Source: Streptomyces varsoviensis (GTDB lineage: Bacteria > Actinomycetota > Actinomycetes > Streptomycetales > Streptomycetaceae). Taken from it: a stretch of DNA of 64,000 nucleotides. Numbering within the stretch: position 1 is the stretch's first letter; each line of letters opens with the position of its first letter. The stretch lies in the NCBI RefSeq assembly GCF_000718635.1, contig NZ_JOBF01000004.1, positions 124,001-188,000 on the forward strand, read 5' to 3'. Position numbers and translations under genes: made by a program. Of this stretch, positions 33,900 through 42,190 are shown piece after piece. Under the pieces are notes generated by a model. It searched no databases. It had not been told where the DNA came from and worked only from the letters and a program-made list of their open reading frames with translations.

Positions 33900-34429
33900 A
33901 CACGGGAACGTACCTGGTCGACGAACTCCTCGCGCCGAAGCGCGTAGTGCCAGGCAGCATCCCGGAGTTGGCAGTAGCGGACGATGAGCGGAGGAGCTTC
34001 GATCAGCTCTGCTCCGAGGTACTCGTCGGCTTCGTCGAAGTGCAGCAGAAGCGCCCGGCGGGAGTCGAAGAGCCAGAAGTCCTCTGCGGGCAGGCCGAGC
34101 TTGTCGGCGTCGGCGCGCCACAGGTGCCGGATGTCCTCACCTGCGGCGATGTTGTTCACCGCGCTGGCCAACAGGAAGCGCTGCCCGTCGCTGGGCGGCT
34201 CGTCGAGCACCCGCACCCGCTCGATCCGCTTGCCCTGCGCGACCTGCTCCTCGATGTTGGCGGTCCACGCGGACGGCGCCAGCCCGAGATCCTGGCCGCG
34301 CAGGAACTGGGCGTAGCGTTCACCGCCTACGTCGGACGCGTAGGAGCGGCGGGTCTCCAGCCGCCAGGCGGTGTGCTCGAACTCCCGGAAGTAGTCGCCG
34401 AAGGTGGCGTCATCGATGAACTCCGGCAC
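33896..34429 (-). CDS. DUF6879-family partner of the XRE regulator
   Basis: The 177-residue protein starts MPEFIDDATFGDYFREFEHTAW and is strongly acidic and aromatic. Landmarks are WRLETRRSYASD, RIERVRVLDEPPSD and FWLFDSRRALLLHFDEADE, all typical of the DUF6879 family that sits beside XRE-DUF5753 genes in Streptomyces. By analogy with XRE-DUF397 pairs it may be the effector or toxin-like half of a regulatory pair; this is inference and no activity is established. It overlaps the XRE gene and is five bases from the upstream small gene. Confidence 0.8.
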   Translation of the reverse strand: MPEFIDDATFGDYFREFEHTAWRLETRRSYASDVGGERYAQFLRGQDLGLAPSAWTANIEEQVAQGKRIERVRVLDEPPSDGQRFLLASAVNNIAAGEDIRHLWRADADKLGLPAEDFWLFDSRRALLLHFDEADEYLGAELIEAPPLIVRYCQLRDAAWHYALRREEFVDQVRSRV

Positions 34430-34434
34430 GCCGG

Positions 34435-34644
34435 CTACTCCTTGGGCCCGAAGCGTACGAGCAGCTCCCGCGGCACGACGACGAACCCCTCATGGGGAGC
34501 GACGTCCTTGAGCTGCTTGACGTCCTCGGGGTCGGTCACCGCCACCCCCTGTACGAGGATCTCGCCGCTGTCGAGGTCCTCGTACAGCGTCGGGCACTTC
34601 CCCTCTTCCGAAGTGGTACCGATCATCTCCAGCCTCCGGGCCAT
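34435..34644 (-). CDS. Small conserved protein of the XRE-DUF6879 operon
   Basis: The 69-residue protein starts MARRLEMIGTTSEEGKCPTL after a GGAGG at good spacing and ends LVRFGPKE. It is acidic and has no membrane helix; it contains a single Cys and a DLDSGEILVQG block. It is the first gene of a three-gene operon (small protein, DUF6879, XRE), and small proteins of this size recur in the same position in related loci. Function unknown. Its promoter must lie in the region shared with the CRISPR leader, reading the other way. Confidence 0.7.
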   Translation of the reverse strand: MARRLEMIGTTSEEGKCPTLYEDLDSGEILVQGVAVTDPEDVKQLKDVAPHEGFVVVPRELLVRFGPKE

Positions 34645-34921
34645 GATGTCCTCCACGTCCTGGCCGGCCTCCTGACCGACGTGGAGCGCACCGTAGACCC
34701 ACGAGCGAGAAACGCACCAGCGCGGCAGTGATGCACAACCTTGGTGCTGGCCGCACGTGCACCCACGCCACATAGGGCGCATCACTTGGGCTGGTCGGTA
34801 CCCTGCCTATGCGCTGCTCTGGGAAGGGCGGAGATTACCTGTGTATTTACCCCGAATGCCGGACTCTGTAGAAGTGAGTAAAAACGGCCACCATCCCGCA
34901 TAGCACTGCAGGTCACGGCCT
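34645..34921. promoter_or_regulatory. Shared region: CRISPR leader and divergent promoter of the XRE operon
   Basis: The 277 bases contain no gene. The 120 bases nearest the array are AT richer (for example GAAGTGAGTAAAAACGG around 34872) and fit a leader, because the degenerate repeat is at the opposite end of the array. An 8-bp inverted repeat AGTGATGC/GCATCACT (34727-34734 and 34779-34786) lies nearer to the XRE operon. Confidence 0.6.
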
Positions 34922-35682
34922 GTGGTCCCCGCGCACGCGGGGGTGAACCCCGCCCGCAAGAGCCGCAGCGACCGACAGAACCGTGGCCCCCGCGCACGCG
35001 GGGGTGAACCCTCATCCGCGCCGAAGTCGCCATCGCGTACGCCGTGGTCCCCGCGCACGCGGGGGTGGACCCCTGCACCAGCACATCGACGCCGCCCGTG
35101 GCCTGTGGTCCCCGCGCACGCGGGGGTGGACCCCACCCGAGATGGAGAACGTTGCTCGTGACGAGGTGGTCCCCGCGCACGCGGGGGTGGACCCCTGGGC
35201 AGTGCCGATGAGGCCATCCAGAGCGTGTGGTCCCCGCGCACGCGGGGGTGGACCCCATGATGGCAACGGGCAGGTTGGTGCCGGCCAGTGGTCCCCGCGC
35301 ACGCGGGGGTGGACCCCACCGACCACCGTAAGGATTTTGTGATGGGTAGTGGTCCCCGCGCACGCGGGGGTGGACCCGCCCGGGCCCTGGAACTGGCCAC
35401 CCAGGTTGCGTGGTCCCCGCGCACGCGGGGGTGGACCCCGGGTCTGGCCGACCTCCTACCGCGGCCCCGTGTGGTCCCCGCGCACGCGGGGGTGGACCCA
35501 GCACGGGCGCGACCAGGCGCCGCATCAGCGCGTGGTCCCCGCGCACGCGGGGGTGGACCCGTGGCGCGCGTGTGAGCCAGGGAGGTCTGCACGTGGTCCC
35601 CGCGTACGCGGGGGTGGACCCGAGGAAGCGACGCTGCCGTGCGTGGCTTTCTGGTGATCCCCGCGCCCGCGGGGGTGGGCAC
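34922..35682 (+). CRISPR. CRISPR array, type I-E-like, 13 repeats and 12 spacers
   Basis: Thirteen 29-base repeats start every 61 bases exactly, at 34922, 34983, 35044, 35105, 35166, 35227, 35288, 35349, 35410, 35471, 35532, 35593 and 35654. All twelve spacers are 32 bases. The consensus begins GTGGTCCCCGCGCACG and ends CGGGGGTGGACCC, with the palindromic CCCCGCG/CGCGGGG core of the I-E repeat family. Repeats 1 and 2 end GTGAACCC instead of GTGGACCC, repeat 12 has one internal change and repeat 13 is clearly degenerate, so the leader is on the left. No cas gene is present anywhere in the window. Every spacer is different by eye. Confidence 0.97.
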
Positions 35683-36685
35683 TCACCCCGAGGACAGCGA
35701 TGGGCCGAGCTGATCTCGTTATGCGTCCCGTCCTTGTCCATGGCCTGCTCCTGCCGGGCCGGAGTCTTCGGCCCCCCGCCGCGCCCGCACGGCACGATCG
35801 AGGGCGGCCGGACGGGCGGGACGGGCGCCCGCATGGTCGACGGCGGGCGCAGTCCCTGCAGGTGCAGTCTTCGCGGCACAGGTCACGGAGGGGCCGAGGA
35901 CGGCGGTGGCCAGCGCATCACCGGAACGCCCGCCCTTCTGCCCGCCAACCTTCCTGCCGGCGCGGTGGAGGGCTCCGGCCGTCGCGTTGAGGGCTGCGGC
36001 GTTACGGCTGAACAGGCCCATGACGGCCCGCTTTCGTACGGTGGTTGTCGAAAGCAGGGCGTGCCCCGGGCCGGATTCGATCCGGGCTGTGGCTCAGCGG
36101 CGCGGGGCGGCGGCTGCGGCCGGAATGAATTCGGTGTGCGCCTTGCGGGCCCGGCCTCCCGCCGTATCCACGGCCGCGTAGTCGAGTGGGGCTTCGTGTG
36201 CCGCTCTACATGTGGGGCGCGGATCTTGCCTGCGGTAGACACGACGGCCGGGTTTCCCGCGGCGTTCATCAGGCTGATGGCCACGGGAGTGTTCCAGCCC
36301 GGGCGGTATCGCTGGCGGGCTGGCCACGTGGTGCTCGTTCGGTGGGCGGCCTTGGCTACGAGGGTGACGAGCCGTTCGGCCTCTCCGCGGGTGGTGCGGC
36401 CAGATGCCACGGCGCGGGCGAGACGAGCGGCTTCTCGTACGGGAGCCACTGCGGTCGGCAGACGTGCGGCGCCCGGTACGGTCTCGGCGGCGCTCGCCGA
36501 TTTCCTGGGCGTCTGCGGCTTCTCGGTGAGCCGACAGTCAGGAAGAGGGTGTGGACTGGCAGGCCAGCGGGCGAGCCCGGCCCGCAGCATGGCCAACCTG
36601 CGGCCAGAGGTACGTCACCTGCTTGCCCCTATAGGGCATCACCGCAGGTCAAGGCCCTGTCAGTTGCGTTGGTCGAACGACCTTC
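35683..36685. other. About 1 kb of island sequence without a convincing gene
   Basis: Between the last repeat and attR several open frames exist, but none has a clear product. The most protein-like is on the minus strand at 35719-36021, and another minus-strand frame at 35883-36596 has a plausible middle section (SLMNAAGNPAVVSTAGKI). Frames break repeatedly, so this may be the remains of replication or transfer genes of the element. Confidence 0.4.
35719..36021 (-). CDS. Possible small island protein
   Basis: The 100-residue frame starts MGLFSRNAAALNATAGALHR and continues GRKVGGQKGGRSGDALATAV. Its first half looks like small basic proteins carried by Streptomyces plasmids and integrative elements, while the second half is Ala/Arg/Pro-rich and may not be coding. 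The ribosome binding site is weak. This is a tentative call, supported only by the composition of the N terminus. Confidence 0.3.
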   Translation of the reverse strand: MGLFSRNAAALNATAGALHRAGRKVGGQKGGRSGDALATAVLGPSVTCAAKTAPAGTAPAVDHAGARPARPAALDRAVRARRGAEDSGPAGAGHGQGRDA

Positions 36686-36742
36686 AAAACCGTCGTGGCA
36701 GCGATGTCACCGAGGGTTCAAATCCCTCAGCCTCCGCCGAGG
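36686..36742 (+). repeat. attR-like direct repeat (3' part of tRNA-Ser)
   Basis: This is an exact 57-base copy of 31773-31829, beginning AAAACCGTCGTGG and ending CCGCCGAGG. It lacks the 5' half of a tRNA, so it is not a gene. The bases that follow resemble those after the real tRNA only loosely. Confidence 0.92.
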
Positions 36743-36792
36743 GCAGCGCGTTAGCCGGCCGAAGGGGCACCCAGGGGGGCGAAGAAGGGGCC

Positions 36793-38226
36793 TCAGGGGG
36801 TCGGGTGCCAGTTGGGGTGGCCGGGCATGGGGGGTGTTTTGGGGTTGTATAGCCAGTTTTTGAGGACGGTGGTGGCGGAATCGCTGCCGGAGACCTCGCG
36901 GACGATGTTGATGTAGTCCTGGGTCGAAATCACTTTGTGCTGGTACCGGTTCGCGGCGGTCTGTTCGATCTTTTCGAAGGTCTGGGGGCCGACGGACTGG
37001 CGCAGGGCGTAGAGGGCGAGGGCTCCGCCCGTACGTTGGGTTATTCCGGTTTTCGAGTAGTCGCCCGGTTCGGCGGGGGCTCCTTCCTCGTCACGGATGC
37101 CTTGGTCTATTCCGTACTCTTCGCGCATGGCCGCTTCAAGGGCCTTCTCCGAGCCGGGGTTCTCCGGGTCGGACGCGTACCACTGCCCGTACAGGTGGGC
37201 GTGGCCCTCCGCGAGCCAGAGGTCGGCGCCGAAGTTGTCCTTCGGGGTGAGGGAAGCGCCGAACCACTGGTGGGTCATTTCATGGACCATCAGGTAGCCG
37301 CCGAAATCCTTTCCCGGCTCGGGAAGGGGGAGGGTGGCCAGGGTCGCGCTTTCGAAGGCCGCGGGGGCGAGGGCGGCGAAGGTGCCGTAGGTGGTGAACG
37401 GATAGCGGCCCAGTTTGGCGGTGAGCCAGTCCAACTGCCGGTCGGTGCGGGGGGTGAGCAGGGGCCGCAGCCGGTCGGCCTGGTCGGTGGGGACGACATC
37501 GCGGATGGTGACGCCGTCCTGCCTGGTGTGGGTGTTGACCTGGGTGTACGGGCCGACCGCGAGCTGATTGTCCATCGTGGGCACGGGGTGGCTCAGCCGG
37601 TACGTGCGCGTGGTGGTGCCGCCCGGGGCCTTTTTGGTGCTGGTCAGGTCGCCGTTGGCGATGCCGGCGAGGTCCGAGGGGGCCGTGACGTGGAAGGTGT
37701 AGGTGGCCTTGTCGGTGACGTCGTCCTTGCACGGGAAAACGCGATGCGCTGTTCCAGGGCTCTGCGGCTCGATGATGAAACCGCGGTCGGTCTCCAGCCA
37801 CGGCATGTGCTGCTGCTTTCCCGGATGCTCGGGGTCGTCCGGGTTCTTTCTGGTCACCACGAAATCGACGCGGACCGTGAAGGCGGAGTCCTTGGGCAAG
37901 GGCTCGGTCTTTATCTTCAGCTTCTCGCCCTCGGTAACGGACTCGGCGGGCCGACCATTCACCGTGACCTCGCCGACCCGGCCTCCCGCGAAGTCCAGGC
38001 TGACGTCCTTGAGGTCTTCGGCGGCCTTGGCCTTCATGGTGGTGGAGCCTGACATGTCCCGGGTGTCGTCCTTGTATTCCAAAGACACGTCGTAGTCCAG
38101 CGCGTCGTATTCCCCGGTGTTCGCGGAGCGCCCGCGCCCGTCGTCAGCGAGCGCCGCACTGCCGCAGGCCATGGACGCGCACAGGCTGATAGCGGCTGCC
38201 AGGATCACGTGCCGTGTGTACTTCAT
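36793..38226 (-). CDS. Secreted M1-family metallopeptidase
   Basis: The 477-residue protein has a signal peptide (hydrophobic from ILAAAISLCASMACG, cleavage after ALADD). An N-terminal beta domain is followed by a gluzincin catalytic domain with HEMTHQWFG and the third zinc ligand in WLAEGHAHLYG. The exopeptidase motif normally written G-x-M-E-N is replaced by an AFESATL stretch that keeps only the Glu, so strict aminopeptidase activity is uncertain. It is shorter than full M1 enzymes, lacking the C-terminal helical domain, as is usual for secreted Streptomyces members. It lies directly outside attR and is probably chromosomal. Confidence 0.88.
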   Translation of the reverse strand: MKYTRHVILAAAISLCASMACGSAALADDGRGRSANTGEYDALDYDVSLEYKDDTRDMSGSTTMKAKAAEDLKDVSLDFAGGRVGEVTVNGRPAESVTEGEKLKIKTEPLPKDSAFTVRVDFVVTRKNPDDPEHPGKQQHMPWLETDRGFIIEPQSPGTAHRVFPCKDDVTDKATYTFHVTAPSDLAGIANGDLTSTKKAPGGTTTRTYRLSHPVPTMDNQLAVGPYTQVNTHTRQDGVTIRDVVPTDQADRLRPLLTPRTDRQLDWLTAKLGRYPFTTYGTFAALAPAAFESATLATLPLPEPGKDFGGYLMVHEMTHQWFGASLTPKDNFGADLWLAEGHAHLYGQWYASDPENPGSEKALEAAMREEYGIDQGIRDEEGAPAEPGDYSKTGITQRTGGALALYALRQSVGPQTFEKIEQTAANRYQHKVISTQDYINIVREVSGSDSATTVLKNWLYNPKTPPMPGHPNWHPTP

Positions 38227-38271
38227 GACCGTACGGTAGAAGCGTCAAGTGATCAGGTATTGCTGAGGAAG

Positions 38272-39573
38272 TCACCGCTGTATGACGGTTCCCGGCAACG
38301 GCGCGGCTCCGTCGGCCGGAAGGCTCGCGGACGTACGGGCGTACGGCAGCCAGCGGGGCATGACGAGGGCGAGCAGCAGCGGTACCACCGCGAATCCGGC
38401 GATGACGACGGGGACGCCGCCCCACAACGAGCCGACGCCGTAGGCGATGTAGAAGACGATGGCCACGGCGTCGGTGCCGAGGCCGGCGACCGAGGTCACG
38501 GTGGCCCGCGCGCCGCACTCGATGGCGTCCTGGAGGCGCGCCTGGGACAGCACGATGGAGAGCTGGACGATCCCCAGGCACAGCGCCACGGGCACGATGC
38601 CCCAGGGGGTGCCGCTGAGCGAACCGGCGGCGAGCAGGGCCGTGGCCGCGAGGAGCGCGAGCGCGAGAGAGCGCGGGCGCAGGCCGGCGAGCGGGCCGGC
38701 GAGCCAGCCGCCCAGCGCCTTCGCCGCCACCGCGAGGACCACCAGCGCCGGCACGACGGCCGTGGCCACGCCGGTCGACCTCACCAGCAGCGGAAGGTAC
38801 TCGTCGATGACGAGGACCGCGGGAAGGACCGCCGCCACCGCGGCCGCGCGCCGGACCACCGGGCTGCCGCGCAGTTCGGCCAGGCCGGTGCGCAGCATCG
38901 CGAGGAAGCCCGCGCGGTCCCGTACCGTACGGGCTCCGCCAACGCCACCATCGCCCTCGGCCGGTGTCCGCGGCGGCGCGGGCAGACGCGCCGCGACTGC
39001 GGCCGTGGCCAGGCAGACCAGCGCGCTGGCGGCCTCCACCAGCGCGTAGTGCCCCAGGGCGAGCAGCGGTGTCGCCGCCAGGGTGGCGACGACGTTCGCG
39101 GCCAGCGCGCCGGTACGGGCGCGGCCCAGCAGCGCCGGAAAGCTCGCCGTGGCCTCCTTTTCGGCCAACTCGTCGTAAACCAGGGCCTCCAGCGTCCCCG
39201 AGGTCAGCGCGTGGCACGCGCCCCACAGGAGGACTCCGACGACGAACGCCGGATAGGTCGGCAGGAATATCCAGAGGGTGAAACTCGCCGCGCGCAGCAC
39301 AGCGCCGAGCGCGAGCAGCGCCCGGCGCGAAACGACGTCCGCCCAGGCCCCCGAAGGGACTTCCAGCGCCAGGGCGGACACCGCCAGCAGACCGAAGAGG
39401 GAGGAGACCTCCCAGGCGCTCAGCCCGGAATCCGTGAAGCGGAGAGCGGCGACGGGAACAAAGGGAATCAGGTCGTTCAGTGCGGAGAACGCATAAAGCA
39501 TTCTCCGCAACGTGCGTAACTCCGGTGAGCGGTGCGGGTATTCAGTCCGGGAAGTCCGCTCTCTTCTCCCCAT
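38272..39573 (-). CDS. MFS transporter, 12-TM type
   Basis: The 433-residue protein starts MGRRERTSRTEYPHRS after a GGAGGGAG. The first membrane helix follows at MLYAFSALNDLIPFVPVAAL, with the loop motif SGAWADVVSRRALLALG of the MFS A motif. About 12 hydrophobic segments are visible, interrupted by a Gly/Asp loop in the middle (PAEGDGGVGGARTVRDRAG). It diverges from the radical SAM gene across 126 bases, so the two may share control and the pump may export the pathway product. Substrate unknown. Confidence 0.85.
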   Translation of the reverse strand: MGRRERTSRTEYPHRSPELRTLRRMLYAFSALNDLIPFVPVAALRFTDSGLSAWEVSSLFGLLAVSALALEVPSGAWADVVSRRALLALGAVLRAASFTLWIFLPTYPAFVVGVLLWGACHALTSGTLEALVYDELAEKEATASFPALLGRARTGALAANVVATLAATPLLALGHYALVEAASALVCLATAAVAARLPAPPRTPAEGDGGVGGARTVRDRAGFLAMLRTGLAELRGSPVVRRAAAVAAVLPAVLVIDEYLPLLVRSTGVATAVVPALVVLAVAAKALGGWLAGPLAGLRPRSLALALLAATALLAAGSLSGTPWGIVPVALCLGIVQLSIVLSQARLQDAIECGARATVTSVAGLGTDAVAIVFYIAYGVGSLWGGVPVVIAGFAVVPLLLALVMPRWLPYARTSASLPADGAAPLPGTVIQR

Positions 39574-39699
39574 TCACCTGCTCCCTCCACAAGCGCGTGT
39601 CCGCCAGTGGTACGAGGCGCGAAACCTGCTGTCCCGCTCCGGCACTGTGACACAGACTGGGAAAGGGTCCAAGTCGTCGTTCCCACGGGGGGCACTTCC

Positions 39700-41631
39700 A
39701 TGCGAGTGCTGCTCATCAAGCCGCCCATTCGCGCCTGCATGGTCGAGGTCGGCCGGCACGTTCCCGTCGGGCTGGCCTATTTATCGGCCGTACTGCGGAA
39801 AGAGGGACACCACACCGAGGTGTTCGACTCCCTCGCGTATGTGGAGGACAACCACATCGTGGGCGAGAAGGACCTCACCGAGATCGAGCGCACCAAACTC
39901 CTGCACCATCCGCGCTGGCGGCACGTGATGCACTGGGGCGCGCGCTGGGACCGTATCGAGGCGGCGCTGCGCGAGCGCCGGCCCGACATCATCGGCATCT
40001 CCTGCATGTTCACGCCGTTCTACGAACCCGCCTACGACCTGGCACGGCTGGCCAAACGCGTACACCCCGAGGCCACCGTCCTGCTGGGCGGGCAGCACGG
40101 AACGGTCTGCTTCCCGCACGTCCTGGAGGTGCCCGAGATCGACGCGGTGGTGCTCGGGGAGGCCGAGACGACGATCGGCCCGCTCGTGACCGCCCTCGAA
40201 CACGGCCGGCGCCTGGACGGCCTGTCCGGCATCGCCTTCCGCTGCGGCGAGGGCCGCTGCGCGTGCCCGGAGCCGGGCGCGCCGCACGTCAGGCCCCGTG
40301 CGCCGTTCGTCGCCGACCTCGACACGCTGCCGATGCCCGCCGCCGACCAACTGGACTTCTCCCGGTACGACGACGCGGCCACGCTGATCACCAGCCGCGG
40401 CTGCCCCTTCTCCTGCACGTTCTGCACCGTGCACGCCACGGTGGGGCGGGAGTTCCGGGCGCGGTCCCCGGAGAACGTCGTCGAGGAAATCCAGCGCTAC
40501 GTGGAAGAATTCGGGGTGCGACGATTCCTCATCGAGGACGACAACTTCACCTTCGACATCGACCGCGTCCATGAGATCTGCCGTGTGATCAGGGACCGCG
40601 GGCTCGATGTGCGGATGCGGCTCCCCAACGGCATCACGGTGGTGAAACTCTCCGAAGACCTGGTCCGGACAATGGTGAAAGCCGGCTTCGAAAGCCTCTT
40701 CTTCGGCCTGGAGACGACCGACGCGGCACGGCTGCGGCAGATGCGCAAGGGCTTCACCTCCTTGTCGAAGGTGGCCGCCGGGGCATCTCTCTTCCGCCGC
40801 TACGGACTGGATGTCAACGGATCGCTTATCGTCGGGCTGCCCGCCCAGAGCCTGGGCGAGATAGCGCAGGACTCCGTGAACTGCGCGCTGGCCGGCGTCC
40901 GCTTCTACACGAACCCCTTCTATCCGATCCCCGGCTCCCCGGACTATCAGACGTGCCTGACATCGGGCCTCATCGACGCGCTCACCGAGCCCGCGCTGTT
41001 CGACCAGTACAACTTCGCTTTCGGCAATGGGAAGTTGTCGGCGCGCGAGATGTACTGGGCCTGGGTGGTCACGCAGGCGATGGCCCTGTGGCCGAAATAC
41101 TTCGCGGAAGGCAGCCTGCGCCGGGAGCGGGGCGCGGTCCCGCTCGACGAGGCGGCGCGTCGGCTGGTCGCCGCCAGCCGGGCGCTCCAGGCGACGGGCC
41201 GGCGCCCGGACGTGCCCGCGCTGGTCACGGACTTCACCGTGCGGGACGCGGCGCTGTTCATCCGTACGCATCCGGAGGGGTGCTTCTGCGCCACTCAGCG
41301 GGTGGTGGGGAACGGGGCTGGTGGCAAAGGGGCCCGTGGCCACAGGGTCGGCGGCAACGCTGAGACCGGGGCCGGCGACGGCGTACGAGGGGCCGATGAC
41401 GTCTGCCTGTACTCCGGTGATGTCATCGCCGCCGCCCTGTCCGCGTACACGGGCTCGCCGTACCTCGCCGAGCAAGTGACGTCGGCCGCCGCCGGGGACG
41501 AGGAAGGGTGCACCTTCCGGATGCGGCCGACCGACACCGAGCCGCTCGCGCGCATCCTCCGGGAGTTCGTCGCCCGGCTGGACGCGACCCGGCGCGAACC
41601 GGCGCCCGGCCTGATCCCGCAGACCGTGTGA
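39700..41631 (+). CDS. B12-binding-type radical SAM enzyme
   Basis: The 643-residue protein has an N-terminal Rossmann-like B12-binding domain (residues 1-165: MRVLLIKPPI, then PDIIGISCMFTPF, TVLLGGQHG and VVLGEAETT). A radical SAM barrel follows, with the cluster motif SRGCPFSCTFC (Cys235, Cys239, Cys242). The DxHxxG cobalamin ligand is not obvious, as in many members that bind B12 base-off. A C-terminal region of about 200 residues (from FAEGSLRRERG), with two Cys in GCFCATQ and a Gly-rich link, is unusual. Known relatives methylate unactivated carbon or phosphorus atoms; the substrate here is unknown. Confidence 0.85.
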   Translation: MRVLLIKPPIRACMVEVGRHVPVGLAYLSAVLRKEGHHTEVFDSLAYVEDNHIVGEKDLTEIERTKLLHHPRWRHVMHWGARWDRIEAALRERRPDIIGISCMFTPFYEPAYDLARLAKRVHPEATVLLGGQHGTVCFPHVLEVPEIDAVVLGEAETTIGPLVTALEHGRRLDGLSGIAFRCGEGRCACPEPGAPHVRPRAPFVADLDTLPMPAADQLDFSRYDDAATLITSRGCPFSCTFCTVHATVGREFRARSPENVVEEIQRYVEEFGVRRFLIEDDNFTFDIDRVHEICRVIRDRGLDVRMRLPNGITVVKLSEDLVRTMVKAGFESLFFGLETTDAARLRQMRKGFTSLSKVAAGASLFRRYGLDVNGSLIVGLPAQSLGEIAQDSVNCALAGVRFYTNPFYPIPGSPDYQTCLTSGLIDALTEPALFDQYNFAFGNGKLSAREMYWAWVVTQAMALWPKYFAEGSLRRERGAVPLDEAARRLVAASRALQATGRRPDVPALVTDFTVRDAALFIRTHPEGCFCATQRVVGNGAGGKGARGHRVGGNAETGAGDGVRGADDVCLYSGDVIAAALSAYTGSPYLAEQVTSAAAGDEEGCTFRMRPTDTEPLARILREFVARLDATRREPAPGLIPQTV

Positions 41632-42190
41632 GGAGGGCGGCGGGTTCGTCGGTGGTGGCGGGCTCGTCGGTGGTGGCGGGTTCGTCGATGGTGGCGCTCC
41701 GGTGCTCCCGCGCTCCGGGGCCCCCGTGCTCCGGCGCTTCGGCGCTCCGGGGCTCCCGTGCTCCCGTGCTCTGGCGCTTCAGCGCCTCAGCGCCTCAGCG
41801 CTTCGGGCATGGAACTTCGCTGAAGTTTTCGTCGTTCTTCAGATGTGTCGAACGGGGAGACGACGGCAGCAAAGGGTGAAAAACCCTCCGGGGGAGCGAT
41901 TCATGGCGGTGTTGACGGGTAACTGACGGTTTGACTAGCCTTTGCGTCATCTTCTCCACCGAGAAGTCGATGACCGGGAACCGGAGACCCCGCCCCCGGC
42001 GCGATTCCCTTCTTGGCCTGCCCCCTCTGGGTCCTTGGTCTGCCCTCTCCCATCTTCGAGAAATGCTCCCCAGCTCATCACGGCTGCGATGCAGGTCGCG
42101 AGTGTTCTTCCTGTATGCGGTGACTTCCAGAACGTGCGCGTGCTCGGCCATTGTCCAGCTCGAACGAATCGTCCTGCGGAGGTTTTTCAC
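41632..42190. other. 559-bp region with short repeats, a promoter and a long leader
   Basis: Directly after the radical SAM stop, TCGTCGGTGGTGGCGGG-type units repeat three times (41645-41690), then CTCCGG/GCGCTTC units to 41810. A strong promoter lies at 41912-41941, and the following 245 bases to the oxygenase start form an unusually long 5' leader. I found no precursor peptide or other small gene that I would defend. Confidence 0.55.
41912..41941 (+). promoter_or_regulatory. Housekeeping-type promoter for the oxygenase operon
   Basis: TTGACG at 41912-41917 and TAGCCT at 41936-41941 are separated by 18 bases, close to the Streptomyces HrdB consensus. Transcription would start near 41948 and run through the oxygenase, glycosyltransferase and MFS genes. 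Confidence 0.6.

Larger units (their letters stand above)
31773..36742. mobile_element. tRNA-Ser-integrated island, about 4.9 kb, apparently decayed
   Basis: The island is bounded by the 57-bp direct repeats. Its cargo, left to right, is a small paralogous gene pair of which one is broken, an XRE regulator, a DUF6879 protein, a 69-residue protein, a CRISPR array and about 1 kb of apparently degenerate sequence. I see no integrase, excisionase, replication or transfer gene, although these normally lie next to the tRNA end in actinobacterial integrative elements. Most likely the recombination and transfer genes were lost and the element is fixed. The intact boundaries suggest that the integration event can still be reconstructed. 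Confidence 0.8.

Noticed and set aside
34922..35682. Spacers matching other parts of this window (self-targeting)
   Set aside because: I saw no match by eye, but a systematic alignment was not possible, so no claim is made.
34782..35879. Open frames of up to 365 residues running across the CRISPR array
   Set aside because: They are translations of the repeats (recurring PPPRARGP or STPACAGTT strings) and not proteins.
35883..36596. A 237-residue minus-strand frame as a transfer protein
   Set aside because: Most of it is Pro/Arg/Ser-rich and the plausible middle part is too short to name; I describe the region only as degenerate.
41906..41926. A mini-ORF encoding MAVLTGN with a GGGGGAG upstream, before the oxygenase gene
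   Set aside because: It overlaps the -35 box of the promoter that I prefer, so it would not be transcribed from it; seven residues give no other support.
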